Source: Neelides folsomi
Taxonomy: Eukaryota > Arthropoda > Collembola > Neelipleona > Neelidae
Direction of reading: 5' to 3'
NCBI GenBank assembly: GCA_034687125.1
Contig: JAQGBZ010000069.1
Location: forward strand, 124,001 to 188,000
Length of the DNA stretch: 64,000 bases
Positions 25,401 to 37,022 of this stretch are shown here, piece by piece (positions within the stretch are counted from its first letter, which is position 1; the number at the start of each line of letters is the position of its first letter). A model generated the notes under the pieces. That model saw nothing but the letters and a program-made list of their open reading frames with translations, was not told the DNA's origin and did not search any database. A program made the translations under genes and the position numbers.

Positions 25401-26641
25401 ACATAATGAGAAAGCAAAAAACAAATTGCCCTGCGATTTATGCGGTCAGTTTTTCCATATACGAAAATTGCAAGCTCACAAAGATCTGGCACATCCAGGA
25501 GAAAATTCTGATATCCATACATGCGCAATTTGCGGTGTCTGTCTGTCATCAAAATTTGCTCTTAAAGTTCATTTAAACCGTCATGAAGAAATATCAATTA
25601 AAGAGAAAAAGAATGGTCAGTATTAACTTTTATATTATCAATTTATATTTATACAAATTATTTAAAAATAATTAAATCATTAATTTTATCTTATGATTTA
25701 CATTGTTTACATTATAAAAATATCAATAATATTCCATTCCAGATTCAAATACGAATAAAAAGGCCGATTTAGAAAGCGACAGCGATGAAACGGATCTGGA
25801 AAAAGATTCAAGCGATGAATCAATTGATGCCAATGATGGGGACGAAACATCAAATTATAACCAAATTACAACTGACGAAGATACAAAAGGAAAAACCCCT
25901 TGTCAATATTGTCAAAAGTATTTCAACCCCTATGAAATGAATTCTCACATTTACCGCCGACATTTTGGGATCACTGCGGCATTTCAAAATCTTGAAACGA
26001 AGATAGAAAATGGGAAAGAGCTGTATTATTGCAAGTGTTGTGTCACTAAAAGATTCACCGACATCAGGAATTACAAATATCATTACCAAGCTGCCCACAC
26101 TGTTGAAGGGTGTGAGAAAAAGAAATGCAAAGAATGTGACAAAAAATTTGCTTCCTCTTTTGGGTTAAGTTCTCATATGAAAAAGTTTCATAGTGCAGAA
26201 GGGCAGATTAAAATTCCTTGTGAGATTTGTGGTAAGCTATACAGTTCCTATTCACTGGAATCTCACAAGAAGTTAAAACACGGAAACGAACCTTTAGAAA
26301 AGTTCCAATGCGAAATTTGCAATAGAATATATTCATCCAAGTTTATGCTAGTGAGACATTTAAAGTGTCATGAAGGCAACACCTTTCTTTGCCCAATTTG
26401 CGGAAAGTCTTTTACTTCTGAATTTAAATTGAAATCTCATGACTTGGAAGTTCACGGGACCCGTTTACCATGCAATCAATGCGAGAGAACCTTTGGAAAA
26501 AATTACTTGCTCAAGAAACACATCGACTACGTTCATAATAACATTCCTCGACCGCGTCCTTATTTGTGCTCAATGTGTCCTAAGACTTTTAGACAGAAGC
26601 AAAGACTCAATACTCATTTAGAACGGCACTTTAGGAATTAA
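22458..26641 (+). CDS. ZAD-like / C2H2 zinc-finger transcription factor with repeated finger exons
   Basis: Seven exons give 1182 residues: 22458-22589, 22690-23065, 23175-23387, 23478-24143, 24247-24849, 24956-25615 and 25743-26641. Exon 2 carries a zinc-finger-associated-like module (CIIC ... FCRPCY, with a long helix), the arthropod dimerisation domain. Exon 3 is a basic/acidic linker. Exons 4-7 each open with an acidic linker (VKEEP in exon 4, a possible SUMO site). Each then has an atypical finger ending LEHF/EKHF/AKHF, a stretch like EINGxxxxxCxxC, and fingers with YKxHYR and GFxxHxKxxH. The last exon adds four standard C2H2 fingers joined by TGEKP-like linkers. Introns 2 to 6 are all phase 1. 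Expected role: sequence-specific DNA binding in the nucleus; targets unknown. Confidence 0.9.
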
Positions 26642-26823
26642 AATTACCTATAATACATTTATTGTATCCATCTTTCATTATTGTATCTCTATATTTATTT
26701 CTACAAATTGAATTGGATTGATTTAATTTTTTCAATGAATAAAATAAAAATGTATTCATTATGAACATTTTCAATTTATTTAAAATTTGTTCTTGTGTAA
26801 AAGAACCATCTGTAAAAAATTAT

Positions 26824-26895
26824 TGCGTTATCCCGGAATCGAACCGGGGTCGACTGCTTGGAAGGCAACCATGCTAACCATTACACCAATAACGC
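26824..26895 (-). tRNA. tRNA-Gly(TCC): tRNA-Gly (anticodon TCC)
   Basis: 72 nt with a perfect 7-bp acceptor stem (GCGTTAT/ATAACGC), discriminator A, D-loop GGTTAGCA and anticodon loop CTTCCAA giving TCC. The T arm is GGTTCGATTCC. No intron and no encoded CCA. It reads glycine GGA codons. Confidence 0.96.
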
Positions 26896-27608
26896 AATTG
26901 TTGGAATACTCCTTAGTTTAAATTGTAGTTTAACTACTAACGTACTCACTAATGTCTAGTCTAGTTACACCATGAAAGATAATATCTTCTAATATCTCTA
27001 TCATTGCATTGTAGTAAATTAACAATACTTAAATGGAAAATATTTCTATCTGTGGTAATAAAAAGGATCATGTGAAATTGGTTTATTTGTTGAATGAATT
27101 CTGATTGAAGCCTTTCCTCATAAAATCTAAGAGTTGAAGGTTGAAAATCAAAATACTACCTACTATTCACCATTCCCATATCATATGTTGGCATTTGATG
27201 AATAAGCACTTAAGGTTTTATGGTATGTCCAAAAAGAAAGTGTACTCATTTTCATGAGATTCAAAGTGCTTATTACAAAGTCGGTATTAATATTAACATG
27301 CTTCATGCATACTATGCATTGACACGAGCAAGTGAGTCACATAGTTTACTCTCATATTACAGCTTTGCAAAGTTGCTTTGTACCTTATACACATATGCAT
27401 GCATGTGAAATAAATAACATACTTTTGTGCATAAAAGTTCCACACCTTCCCATAAACTCAGCCGGTTACTCACCAATTGAAGTCAGGTGAAGGAGGGGTT
27501 TCAATTTTATCACAAATTCGCAAAGTTTCTCTATTTTCAAAATAACGCCTTGTATTTATAAATTAGTTTTATTATAAAGATTTTTGGGCGCAGAACAATT
27601 ATTACAAA
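26896..27608. other. intergenic
   Basis: Spacer between the tRNA and the GLYAT-like gene. The open frame 27220-27408 has no protein-like features. Confidence 0.65.
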
Positions 27609-29293
27609 ATGGCATTTGTTAAGATAAAAACACCAAATGAAGTATATCCAATTCTTGAAGAAAGACTTCCAAAATCTGCGAATGTAAGTTTCAAATATTT
27701 GACTTTAAAAAGAAATAGAAATATTGGTATATTACACAGTAAGCAATAGTTTTTAGCAAACAATTGACATAATAAATAAATCAAATTATGCAAAATTGAG
27801 AATATAAAATAAATTTTTCATATTGTCCATTATATTTTTTATTCTATATTAGATGTACAACATGGCAGTAATGTGGAGCCGATTTCCGGAAATGGAATTT
27901 TTTACTCTTTTTGGTGACATGAGCAGTAATGCTTGGATTATCGCTATTTACAAAAGAGAGGTAATTACCGTATTCGCCCATGAATTGTCCCGGGACATAA
28001 TTAAAAATATTACCCCGAACCCCCGGAGATAAATTGGGCCCGGACATAAATTGGGCCCCGGACATAATTAAAATAATTTCGGTTTTAACTAGTTTCAACA
28101 ATTAATTTTTATTTAAAACTTTTAATTTGAATCATCTGAATTTGAATCTTCAGATGCCGAATTGTCACTGTCACTCTCACTTTTAACTTAAATTCTACGC
28201 TAAATTGCCTACGTGGCATATTTAAGTAAATTATAAGCAATTTTTGTGCTAAGAATGCGTTTTATATGTTTAAATAATAGCGCGCATAGAAAGACCCGGA
28301 CATAATTTGGGCTCCGGACATAATTAAAAATCTCGGGTTCCACCCCCGGACATAAATTGGGCCCGGACATAAATTGGGCCCGGGACAAATCATGGGCGAA
28401 TACGGTACTTAACACTTAATACTTTTAATACTTAACAAATTCATTGTATACTTATATGTAGGTATCTGTATATTAATTATCTGTAACTGTATATTAATCT
28501 ATATGAAAATGACGTAAACTACCTATAATATTAATGAGATTTAATGTCATTTAGGATTACGGATCTGAAATTAATATTTCGGCCCCACCAATTGAAGAAC
28601 CTACCAAAAAAATAGAAGATGCTTTTGTTCATTCAGCTCCGTTTGATTGGAGCCAACCATTTAGCTTTTGCGTCATTGAACGACGCCTTTCTCAATTCTT
28701 TCTCAATATTTGTATCAATATAAAAGGACTAAACACTTTGGTACTTCCGAGTTATCTCAATTTCATGAAACGCGAAGATGCTTTAGCAATCAATATGTAA
28801 GCTTTATACATCAAATGATAGAAAAGGCGTTTTAAAATATTTTTATATTAAATTAATTTTAAAAATTGCTGAAATTAGGCCTAAATTTGACGCATGCTGT
28901 GAGATGAAAAGTTTACAAGACGGTGGAAACGAAGGAATCGAATTTGTGTGGAAAAATTGGAAATATTCTGCTGAGGGAAGCAAAGAATATATTGAGAAGC
29001 TTGTGTTTCGAAATGAATCAGGCGGAGTTTTCAAGAACGGTATTCCGGTTTCGGGTGTGATTTTCAATGCAAGTGGGTTAATTGGGTATTTGCACACAAA
29101 GGAGGAAGAACGAAGGAATGGATTTGGAGAAGGTTCAATGAAATTCATCATGAGGCAATTGGCTTCCAATGGATTATATCCTGTATGCACTGTGGAAATG
29201 AGCAACGCTGGGGGAATTGATTTTCAAAAGAAATTGGGATTCAACACTTTGCACAATGTTGATTACATTGCGCACTATAATGTACAAAAATAA
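27609..29293 (+). CDS. glycine N-acyltransferase-like (GNAT fold) enzyme
   Basis: Exons 27609-27683, 27853-27960, 28555-28796 and 28879-29293 give 279 residues, close to the family's usual 290. The N-terminal part (NMAVMWSRFPEMEFFTLFGD) and the middle LVLPSYLNFMK resemble the arthropod GLYAT-like family. The C-terminal GNAT core has GLIGYLHTKEEERRNGFGEG, with the RRxGxG-type acyl-CoA pyrophosphate loop, then YPVCTVEMSNAGGIDFQKKLGF, the conserved N-x-x-(S/G)-x-x-x-Y/F-x-K-x-GF end. It likely transfers an acyl group from acyl-CoA to an amino acid or other amine; the acceptor cannot be told. Intron 2 (594 bp) is long for this window because it contains a MITE. Confidence 0.8.
27966..28407. mobile_element. 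442-bp MITE with TACCGTATTCGCCCATGA termini
   Basis: The ends at 27966 and 28407 are inverted repeats of about 29 bases starting TACCGTATTCGCCCATGA, with TA at both outer edges. Just in from each end are GC-rich subrepeats of the type GGGCCCAATTTATGTCCGG, present as direct copies at both sides. The middle is AT-rich and non-coding. It lies within intron 2 of the GLYAT-like gene. Apparent minus-strand open frames over it are products of these subrepeats. Confidence 0.88.
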
Positions 29294-29644
29294 TTGTATT
29301 TATTTAATCATTAATATCTTCTATGCATTTGTTGAGAAAAACATGCAAATAACATTTTAACAATATAATTACTAATTACGAATACCTATTTCAAAATCAA
29401 CTTATTTTTATTAACCAATTTAATTAATTTTGCGACAATATTTATTAATAAATTTAAAAATTGTATTATAAGCATATGATGTGTATTTTTAATAATTTCA
29501 TATATTTATATTCTATCATGCAATTAATTGTAAGTATAATGATTAAAATTAAATCATTTAGTTTTTAGCTTGGGTCTAATATTTACTGATCAGTATGTAA
29601 TATCCAAGATAAAAACATAATAATAAAATGCATCTGTTAAAAAA

Positions 29645-30385
29645 TCAAGCCGATTGTTTTGCTGAAAGATTCCAAACCATTTGTCTCAGATTTTTGCTAT
29701 CACATCCCTTTCTAACAGAGCCAACAGAAATGATTCCATTTTCCATTAAATTAGTTGCAATTGCAAAGAAGTAATCAGATCCGTCGTTTCGTGGTACAAT
29801 GCAAAATCCTTTTCCTTCGAAGTTCGACTCTGTAAAAAGTGAATAAGCTTCTGACCCTGTTACAACGGCTGAGTTGAAGCTTTCAGAGATTGTTTCCTGA
29901 TCGCTGTCGAAAATCATTTGAGATCCTTTGAACCAATCACCGCTGTAAAGACTGATTGAACTTTGATGAATGTTGTCTCTGAATCCTGCAAAGCGAATTG
30001 ACTTTCTCTGAACTGCAAAATTTTCTCCACAATCTTGACGTCCGACAAACAAAGTAGAAGTTCCGCTATATTGAGCTTCATGATGCATAACCCAACTAAA
30101 TATAATATTCAGAATTAGATTGCATAAATGATTTCTTACACAGAAAGTTATTAAGGTAATCGTTAATTTGCAATTGAATTATCATAATACTTACATTCCT
30201 GTTGCACAAGCCGATCTCACTCCATTCAAAATAGAATAAGGAGTCAAATCGGGAATATTTCCCATTGAAACGAGTGTGTAAACCGAACCTCTGTCTAATG
30301 CACCACCACTATATAAAAACGCTCTTGTCACATTTTCTCCATTTGATAGAGATATTAATGCCAAAATGAAAATAATGAACTTCAT
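29645..30385 (-). CDS. secreted beta/gamma-crystallin-like protein
   Basis: Exons 30195-30385 and 29645-30095 give 213 residues. A signal peptide is clear (MKFIIFILALISLSNG, then ENV). Two Greek-key-like motifs are visible: ISLYSGDWFKGSQMIFDSD and YSLFTESNFEGKGFCIV. Both show the (Y/F/W)-x5-(Y/F/W)-x-G pattern of beta/gamma-crystallins. The first half repeats a similar theme (AFLYSGGALDRGSVYTL). Cysteines at ACATG, RQDCGENF, FCIV and KGCDS could form disulfides. In other arthropods such proteins are extracellular and of unclear function. The call is by motif only; a purely lineage-specific secreted family is the alternative. Confidence 0.65.
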
Positions 30386-31710
30386 TTTTACAATTTTTTT
30401 ATAAACTTGTCATTAATTGGCAAAGGAGGATAAAGAGTAAAATAATTTTCCTTTTAATAAACCACTGAATGAAGATGTATGTAAATATTACAATGTTACA
30501 TTAATTACTTAATAACAATGGCTTATTATAGTGTAATCTGATTAGATTATGTACTTGGATATTAAGTTAAGTGATCATAATCCAATAATCGCTATTTTCC
30601 TGTGAATTTTTACCCAATTAACCTCATCAATCATTTCAAATTGAGATATGAATAATCTTGATTCATGAGTCTAAAATCTCTAAAAATAAGTGAGAAATTA
30701 TTACGTTTTGTTCAGTATCATCCCATTGCATCACTTACCTATTTTTGTTAAATAATATAAAATAGTGTTGGAATCATTAAAAAACATGAAAATATCAGAA
30801 TTTATTGGATTACGAGAATGTAGATAAGTAATGTGTTCCTTGAATGAAAACTTTTTATTCATCATAATTCATAAATATACTTAAAGTTGTAGATTTGGGA
30901 TATTTTAATACATACACAAATACTAATTTTCACTACAGACCTGATTTTACGGCTTACATTATGTTACTTTACTTCGTACATAATAATTAATTACACAAAC
31001 CATTACTTACGTAGTTTTCTTATTTAGGCATATAACATTTATATCATTTATTAGAGCTTATAATTTATGATCATACATTTATTATTTATCCATATTTTTT
31101 ATTTTTGAATTTATTATCTTTTTAATATTGATTTGCTTAAAGACAATAAATATACAATTTCTTAAATTGAAATTATGCGTAATTTTTTAATTCATGTTAA
31201 ATATTACTACAGGTATGTAAATTGGTAATTGGCAATCAAAAGTAATTCATATTGTGGTGATATTTATAATATTCCGATGAAGCATTAGTCCATCAAAATA
31301 TTTGTATTCAAGGGTGATCAATTAACTTATAATGACTTTATAATTAACATTATTTATAAAGTTGAGAAGTAGAAAACATTTTAATGCACAATATTACCCA
31401 TATTGTACAGGTAGTTATATTTATATTATTAGTATATACCTACTTTGATATACTACATATTAATACAATAGCACCGATACAATATATACACAAGACGTTT
31501 CAAAAGATTACCTTTCATAAGCTATATATTTAGTAAAGCAATATAAATTAGTGTGTTCTTTTATAGTAATATTAATGACTGTTATATAAATAATGCTAAA
31601 TCTGAAATAAAAATGTAAATAAATATTGAGATACGAAATGGGGAGAAACAAGCGATAATTTCTCAACTAACTTCACAAGAGAGCTTTAAAACCTCTCCAA
31701 CTTCTCTTCA
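30386..31710. other. intergenic, AT-rich
   Basis: About 1.3 kb with no credible coding frame, RNA gene or repeat that I can recognise. Confidence 0.7.
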
Positions 31711-33704
31711 TCAAATGTATTTGTCGTTATTGTATTGGTCTCGTTGGTTTTGCATGTGGAGAAAGTAAAGGCGATTTTCAATTTCTTTCATATTTGGTCT
31801 GACTGTCGGATCTGGATGCCAAGAATCCTCGTAGATTTTCACAAAGCTCAAGACTTTATTTCCAAATGAGAAATTGCGATTCAGAAGTACACTTCTTGGT
31901 CTCATGTTTTGGGCTACGACCTTTAAATTATACAAGATTATTATTATTTGAAATTTAAAAACGTTTGACGAAAATTAATAACTAGCTAAATGTATAATAT
32001 AATGTATTTTATAGTAAATTACTTTGAAAATGACCGAGTGTTCGTTTTCTCCAATATAAGGTGTTTCGCGAGAGAGGATTTGCCACATTGAAACGGCAAG
32101 ACTATAAACGTCCGCTTTCTCGGTTGGACACAATCCACGGAAAAGTTCAGGAGCTGTATAAGCCACCGTTCCACCATCAAACTAAAAACAGAATTAAACA
32201 TGTAACTTTTTAATAAATTCAAGTATTCAAGCTTAATGTTAGTTTTTTAAAATTATTCATTATTACATAATTACTATTATTTTGTTCATAAAGAATACCT
32301 TTGAGAAATCTTTAAGAGTCGCAAGTTCGGTGACTCTTTTTGAATTTCCAAAATCTGAAATTTTGCAATGATGATTGGAGTCAATTAGCACATTTTGCGG
32401 TTTGACATCCAAATGAAGAATTCCATTTAAGTGACAAAATGCCAATGCAGAGGCCATTTCCCCTGCGATTCTCACTCGGAGAATCTCATCAATGTGGATT
32501 CCTTCGTCGTTGAGGACAGTGAGGAGATTTCCTTGCAGACATCTTTCAAGAAGAACTAAACCACGATCAGGGCCAATTCGGAAAATCTCATGTACTTTGC
32601 AAATGTGGGAATGTGGGAGAAGTGAAAGAGCATTTTCTTCTCCTTTCATTGACTCCTTTTGTTTTTTTCCTCTCGTGGAAATCATTTTAACAGCGACATG
32701 GGCCCCTAAAAACCAACCCATTAGTTAACTTAAAATATTATATTTTTGCATAATTATGATTAATAATAGAGTAATTAAACACTAAAAATTTACGTTTGAT
32801 TGCATTACCTCGATATTGTCCAGCCACAACTGTTCCAAAGCTTCCTTTCCCAAGAACTTCTTCAGGGCTAATTTCTAAATGACATTGACGGGAGACAAAC
32901 CGCATGAAATCATCATCGAAGTCGAATCGGGCTGATGAAGATTTCCTCCTTTGACATTGAGCGAGGCTTTTCCTCCGAACTCGCCGTTTCTCTTCAAACA
33001 CGTTTTCTTTGTTCCCATCTTCAAAGGACGAGAAATCTGACGAGGAATCCAAAACATGGGAAAATCGAAATCCCAACGAAGACTTTCGACCCGTCTTTGG
33101 TCCTGGAAGATGTGGAGGGTATCTATCAAACATGATGAAATTTACATATTAGCAACAGCAACTGTTTCCATGAACCTTCCAGCCTTGGCGCTATCATTTT
33201 TAATGATTCATATCTTAATTAATTATGGAAATATCTATCATGAACATATTTTAAATATTTTTATAATAATGTACCAAAATTACTAAATTACAATTAAGTA
33301 ATTATGAATACAACTCACTCATTTTTGGGAGATGACTCCTCGACGCTAATTTCAGGAATTGGAAAGTTATTTTTCCCATTTCCTCCTGGGGTGAATGAAA
33401 GTGGAAGACCATTTGAACTTCCCAAAGGAGTCAACGAAGCTCGTCGTGTTTTCCCCAAAAAGATGGAAGAAGGACTTTGTTCAAAAGTTTCGCTTCCTCG
33501 CCGATTAAACAAATTGGGACTTGTCTGTTGTTGGTGTTGTTTCAAAAGTTTTCCAGGAGACCAAAAGGTTTTCCCGGCCTGTGATGGAACTTTAAGTTCA
33601 TTGCTGTTTGGAGACGAAAAGAGTTTTTGACACAACTCCAAGCTGAGTCTCCTTGTATGAACGGATTTAATTATTGGAGAAAGAGATTCACGAGCAACGG
33701 CCAT
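31711..33704 (-). CDS. mos: Mos serine/threonine kinase
   Basis: Exons 33319-33704, 32809-33122, 32299-32705, 32023-32181 and 31711-31920 give 491 residues. Mos is the oocyte MAPKK kinase that drives MEK/ERK signalling and meiotic (metaphase II-type) arrest. The kinase domain starts near residue 215 with LGKGSFGTVVAGQYRG. It has AVK (Lys about 240), HLDVKPQN (catalytic Asp about 333) and SDFG (Asp about 351). GTVAYTAPELF and DVYSLAVSMWQIL follow. The Mos-specific tail includes RETPYIGENEHSVIFKVVAQ then MRPRS. The N-terminal 210 residues are Ser/Arg-rich with many SP and RRxS sites, longer than vertebrate Mos, which begins close to the kinase domain. All introns have GT-AG ends. Confidence 0.9.
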
Positions 33705-36700
33705 TTTTTTAAATTGAAAATTTCACCAAATTAAGAACTTTAACTGATCCTGTGTCAAGTTTTGTAACAATTTTAAATTCCACGTTTCAACGAGGCTTCG
33801 GCCTTTTTTAAAGATTTGTTGGTGAATTTAAAGTGTAAGTTGAAGGGAGAAGGGCAAGATGGTCGAGGTCTTGATGTTTCGAATGATTCCAGAATATTCA
33901 GAGATTCGGAATCGGTTGGGAATTCAAGAATCTATATTATTAGCACTTTCAGCATGTGAACCTCTCGTTCATTTTGGAGTAGACATGAGAGAAGTTTATT
34001 ATTGAGGGAACGATTACAACCCTCGAAGGAAACAAAACCTGCGGAGAAAAGATGTTTTTAAAGATTGTCTCGACTTGACTTACAATTGGCTATACATAAA
34101 CTATTTATTTGTATGTATTTGTATTATATACAATACATATATAAACATAAACCAGACACAAATAAAGTATTTTATATTCAAAAATTTATACGTGGGCTTA
34201 TTCTCCCATTTGACATACCTGCTCTGAAGGGCCCGACCTTTTTCACATTGAATCCTTTATTGAGGTTATTTAGACCAATACTGGAACTGGAATGTTTTAT
34301 ATGTGCTTGTATATTTAGATATCGAGCAATCCATCTCACTTCAGCTTTATTGCATTATGATTCAACCAGGAATGCTCCGATGTGGAATAAGAGTGGAATG
34401 TTATAAAATGGATTGAGAATTGATTCGGGTGTAATTAGTGTAAGTAGTCGTAGGAGGAATATTTTATGTGTATATAATCTAATGCATCCTTGTGGACAAA
34501 TTAAAGTCAAGCTTATTTTTTTAAAATAATTAGTTTACTATTGTTCTGATGTTTGAGTCTTGGGTTAGTATATTTATAATTTTGTATTTATTAATATATA
34601 TTCTATTATAAATTATAATACATATAGAGTTATATGTTTATCTATTTTTTTTATTTCTTACGCTTTATTTCAACTCAATATTATAAATTCACGATCAGTA
34701 ATGCTTAATGTACATATATTCCTAGCGTTCTGACGTCTTTGGTAGTTTATTAAAAATAAAAGGCTTATAGACCTTATTGACTCATGATCCTGTCCTGTGG
34801 TTGTGGATTGGAGATTATCTTAATCATTTAAAAATTTAAAAAATAAGAAAGGATATTCTTATTATTATTTACATAGAATAAGATATATTAAGATGTATGT
34901 ATAATATAAAATATAGCCTTACTCACTTATTTTCTAAAAACAAAAACAATATATATACTCCTCATATACCAATAATAACATTCACAGTTAAAGATAAAAA
35001 TATTGGAAATGATTCCTAAAGGGAAGTTGTGGTAAAGAGGACAATAAGATTAGAATAATTTACTATAAAATATATTACATGTAATGTACGAGTATAAATA
35101 TAATATACGAAGTAATATGTACTAAATATATTCTAAATAATTGCATGTATTAAAACATGTTTTGTGTTTTAGTGATGATGACAATGTAAATTAATATACT
35201 GGTAAAAATGTTCAATTGATTTGGTATTGCGGTATTGATGATTCCCGATTTCGAATTATCTTAGATTTTTTACAATTTGGTTAGTATTGTATGCTAGTGG
35301 GAAAGTGGTGTGAGGACTAATGTAAATGAACTCTGTGAGTTATCTTCAATCCTCAATAGTGAGAACCAAATTGTCATTAAATTAATCTGGTAATAAAAGA
35401 GATAAAACTCCGACTGCTCCGAATTTCACTCAACGCAAGACCAATTGAAGTGGAATAAGGAAGAGCAAATATGTACACAGTCAAATTACTTTCGTTTATA
35501 AAAAACTCATTATTGAGAAATATAGTATAAATATATAGGTTGTCTAGTCTAAATTAAATAGGGCCAATGCTTTCGATTGATTATTTCCTAATGCTTGGAT
35601 AAATTGGATATATGCTGACATTCTGTATTTATAAAAGTAAGAGTCACAAGATAAATAAGGTTTATTAGTATTGTTAGTAATTTAGTAATTTAGTAATGTA
35701 GGTAAGTTGATAAATCTAATTTCAATGACGTTCAATAGAAACCGAAAAAATTACAGGTAGAATGCAAGGAAATTGGTAGAATGGAAATAATGGAGAGTTC
35801 ACTGAATTCACGACCTCGATTCTTTAAAAGTCTTTGTCGCACGTTAAAATGCTTATCTACAAATATTTATATATATTACAAATATATCAATCAGAAAATC
35901 AAAACCTTTACTTTTCATTTTCATTATTACTAATTTAAATATAAAATATAAAAACATGTTTCGATTTCGATGTATGGATTCCCCAACTCTATGTATCCTA
36001 CCATCAAACTTGCATATATAATATATTATCATATAATTATCATTTTAAATCGCACATCAGTTCGATAATATTAATTTTCAATTTTATTATTTCCATTAAG
36101 TTTAGCTACTCAATAAACTATGTATGGTATTTATTCACTTTTACTATAAAAATGGGGGAAAGGATCAACATCATATATATCTTAATCCACATCTTGCAGG
36201 TTTGATCTTGAATCATAAAATTCTTTCATATAAATAATTTTACATAACAGCCGCAATCCTTTTTACTTCATTTATTTTTATAGAACTTCTGTAGTTAAAT
36301 AAAATTTTCTCGGTACATTATTTTTTGCCGCAGATTAAAATTACTATTATTGAACGGAAGTGAGTTTTATGTATGGGAAAATGGATTGCAGTTGGAATGC
36401 AGTTGGTCAAATGTTTTATCTAAAAACTCATCTTGCATCTGATGCAAGCAAGATGAAGTTTGTAAATCATAAAGGTATTTGCAACCGTTTAACGATTTTT
36501 TTGGATATTCACTTGAGAAACACAATTCTCGAGTCTCGACAACGTTTCTGAATGTAATTTGTGACGCGTTTGAGTTTCTCCTTTCTTTACACAAAAGCTA
36601 ATGTTTGGTAAAGGACGATGAAGGCGGAAATTAAGTTGATAACGAGATTCGATCCGACTTTCTCCGAACTCAGGACATTAAGCTCAATTAGAATGCAAGA

Positions 36701-36896
36701 ATAAACATGTAAGTTCCCAAATCACCTTATTTATTCCCCTTATTATTCTCCTACTTTTCTGATGATGATGATGATGATGATGACGCAGAAATTGACGGAG
36801 TAATTAAGTATATTCATAATCAATTATTTTCCTTTACTTTCTACTTTTTGCAGTATTTTTACTATAAAAAAGTTGATAAATACATAACCTTACTAT
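33705..36896. other. gene-poor intergenic region
   Basis: More than 3 kb of AT-rich sequence. Contents noted: the Mos upstream region and a (GAT)7 microsatellite at 36761-36781. Open frames at 34065-34406 and 36360-36594 look random in composition. Confidence 0.65.
36761..36784. repeat. (GAT)7 microsatellite
   Basis: Seven uninterrupted GAT units followed by GAC, in intergenic sequence. Confidence 0.95.
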
Positions 36897-36924
36897 ATAC
36901 AGGGTGCGTCATAAGTTGCTGTCT
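36897..36924. repeat. single Tc1/mariner-like terminal sequence
   Basis: TATACAGGGTGCGTCATAAG resembles the ends of the 2925-3004 MITE (shared TACAGGG...(C)CATAAGT core). No matching inverted end was found nearby, so this looks like a solitary or decayed transposon end. Confidence 0.5.
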
Positions 36925-37022
36925 TTTTTATGTGATTGTTTAAAAAAGAACAACTTTTGACACAATCCGTTTGATCACAATTGCATATATTTTAATTAGT
37001 CTGGTGGCCGTTATAGATAGTA

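Noticed and set aside
27980-28390. Short GC-rich repeats considered as a CRISPR-like array
   Set aside because: Units are irregularly spaced, partly abutting, lie within inverted transposon ends, and sit in an intron of an animal gene.
27844-28415. Two minus-strand frames sharing the peptide AQFMSGPNL
   Set aside because: The similarity comes from the GGGCCCAATTTATGTCCGG subrepeats at both ends of the MITE, not from a gene.
32492-33286. Plus-strand open frames over Mos exons
   Set aside because: Antisense shadows of the kinase gene.
34065-34406. 113-residue plus-strand open frame in the gene-poor region
   Set aside because: Composition is random-looking (Ile/Leu/Tyr/His from AT-rich DNA), with no splice context or promoter.
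36360-36594. Overlapping frames on both strands near the (GAT) repeat
   Set aside because: No family pattern; the two frames mirror each other.
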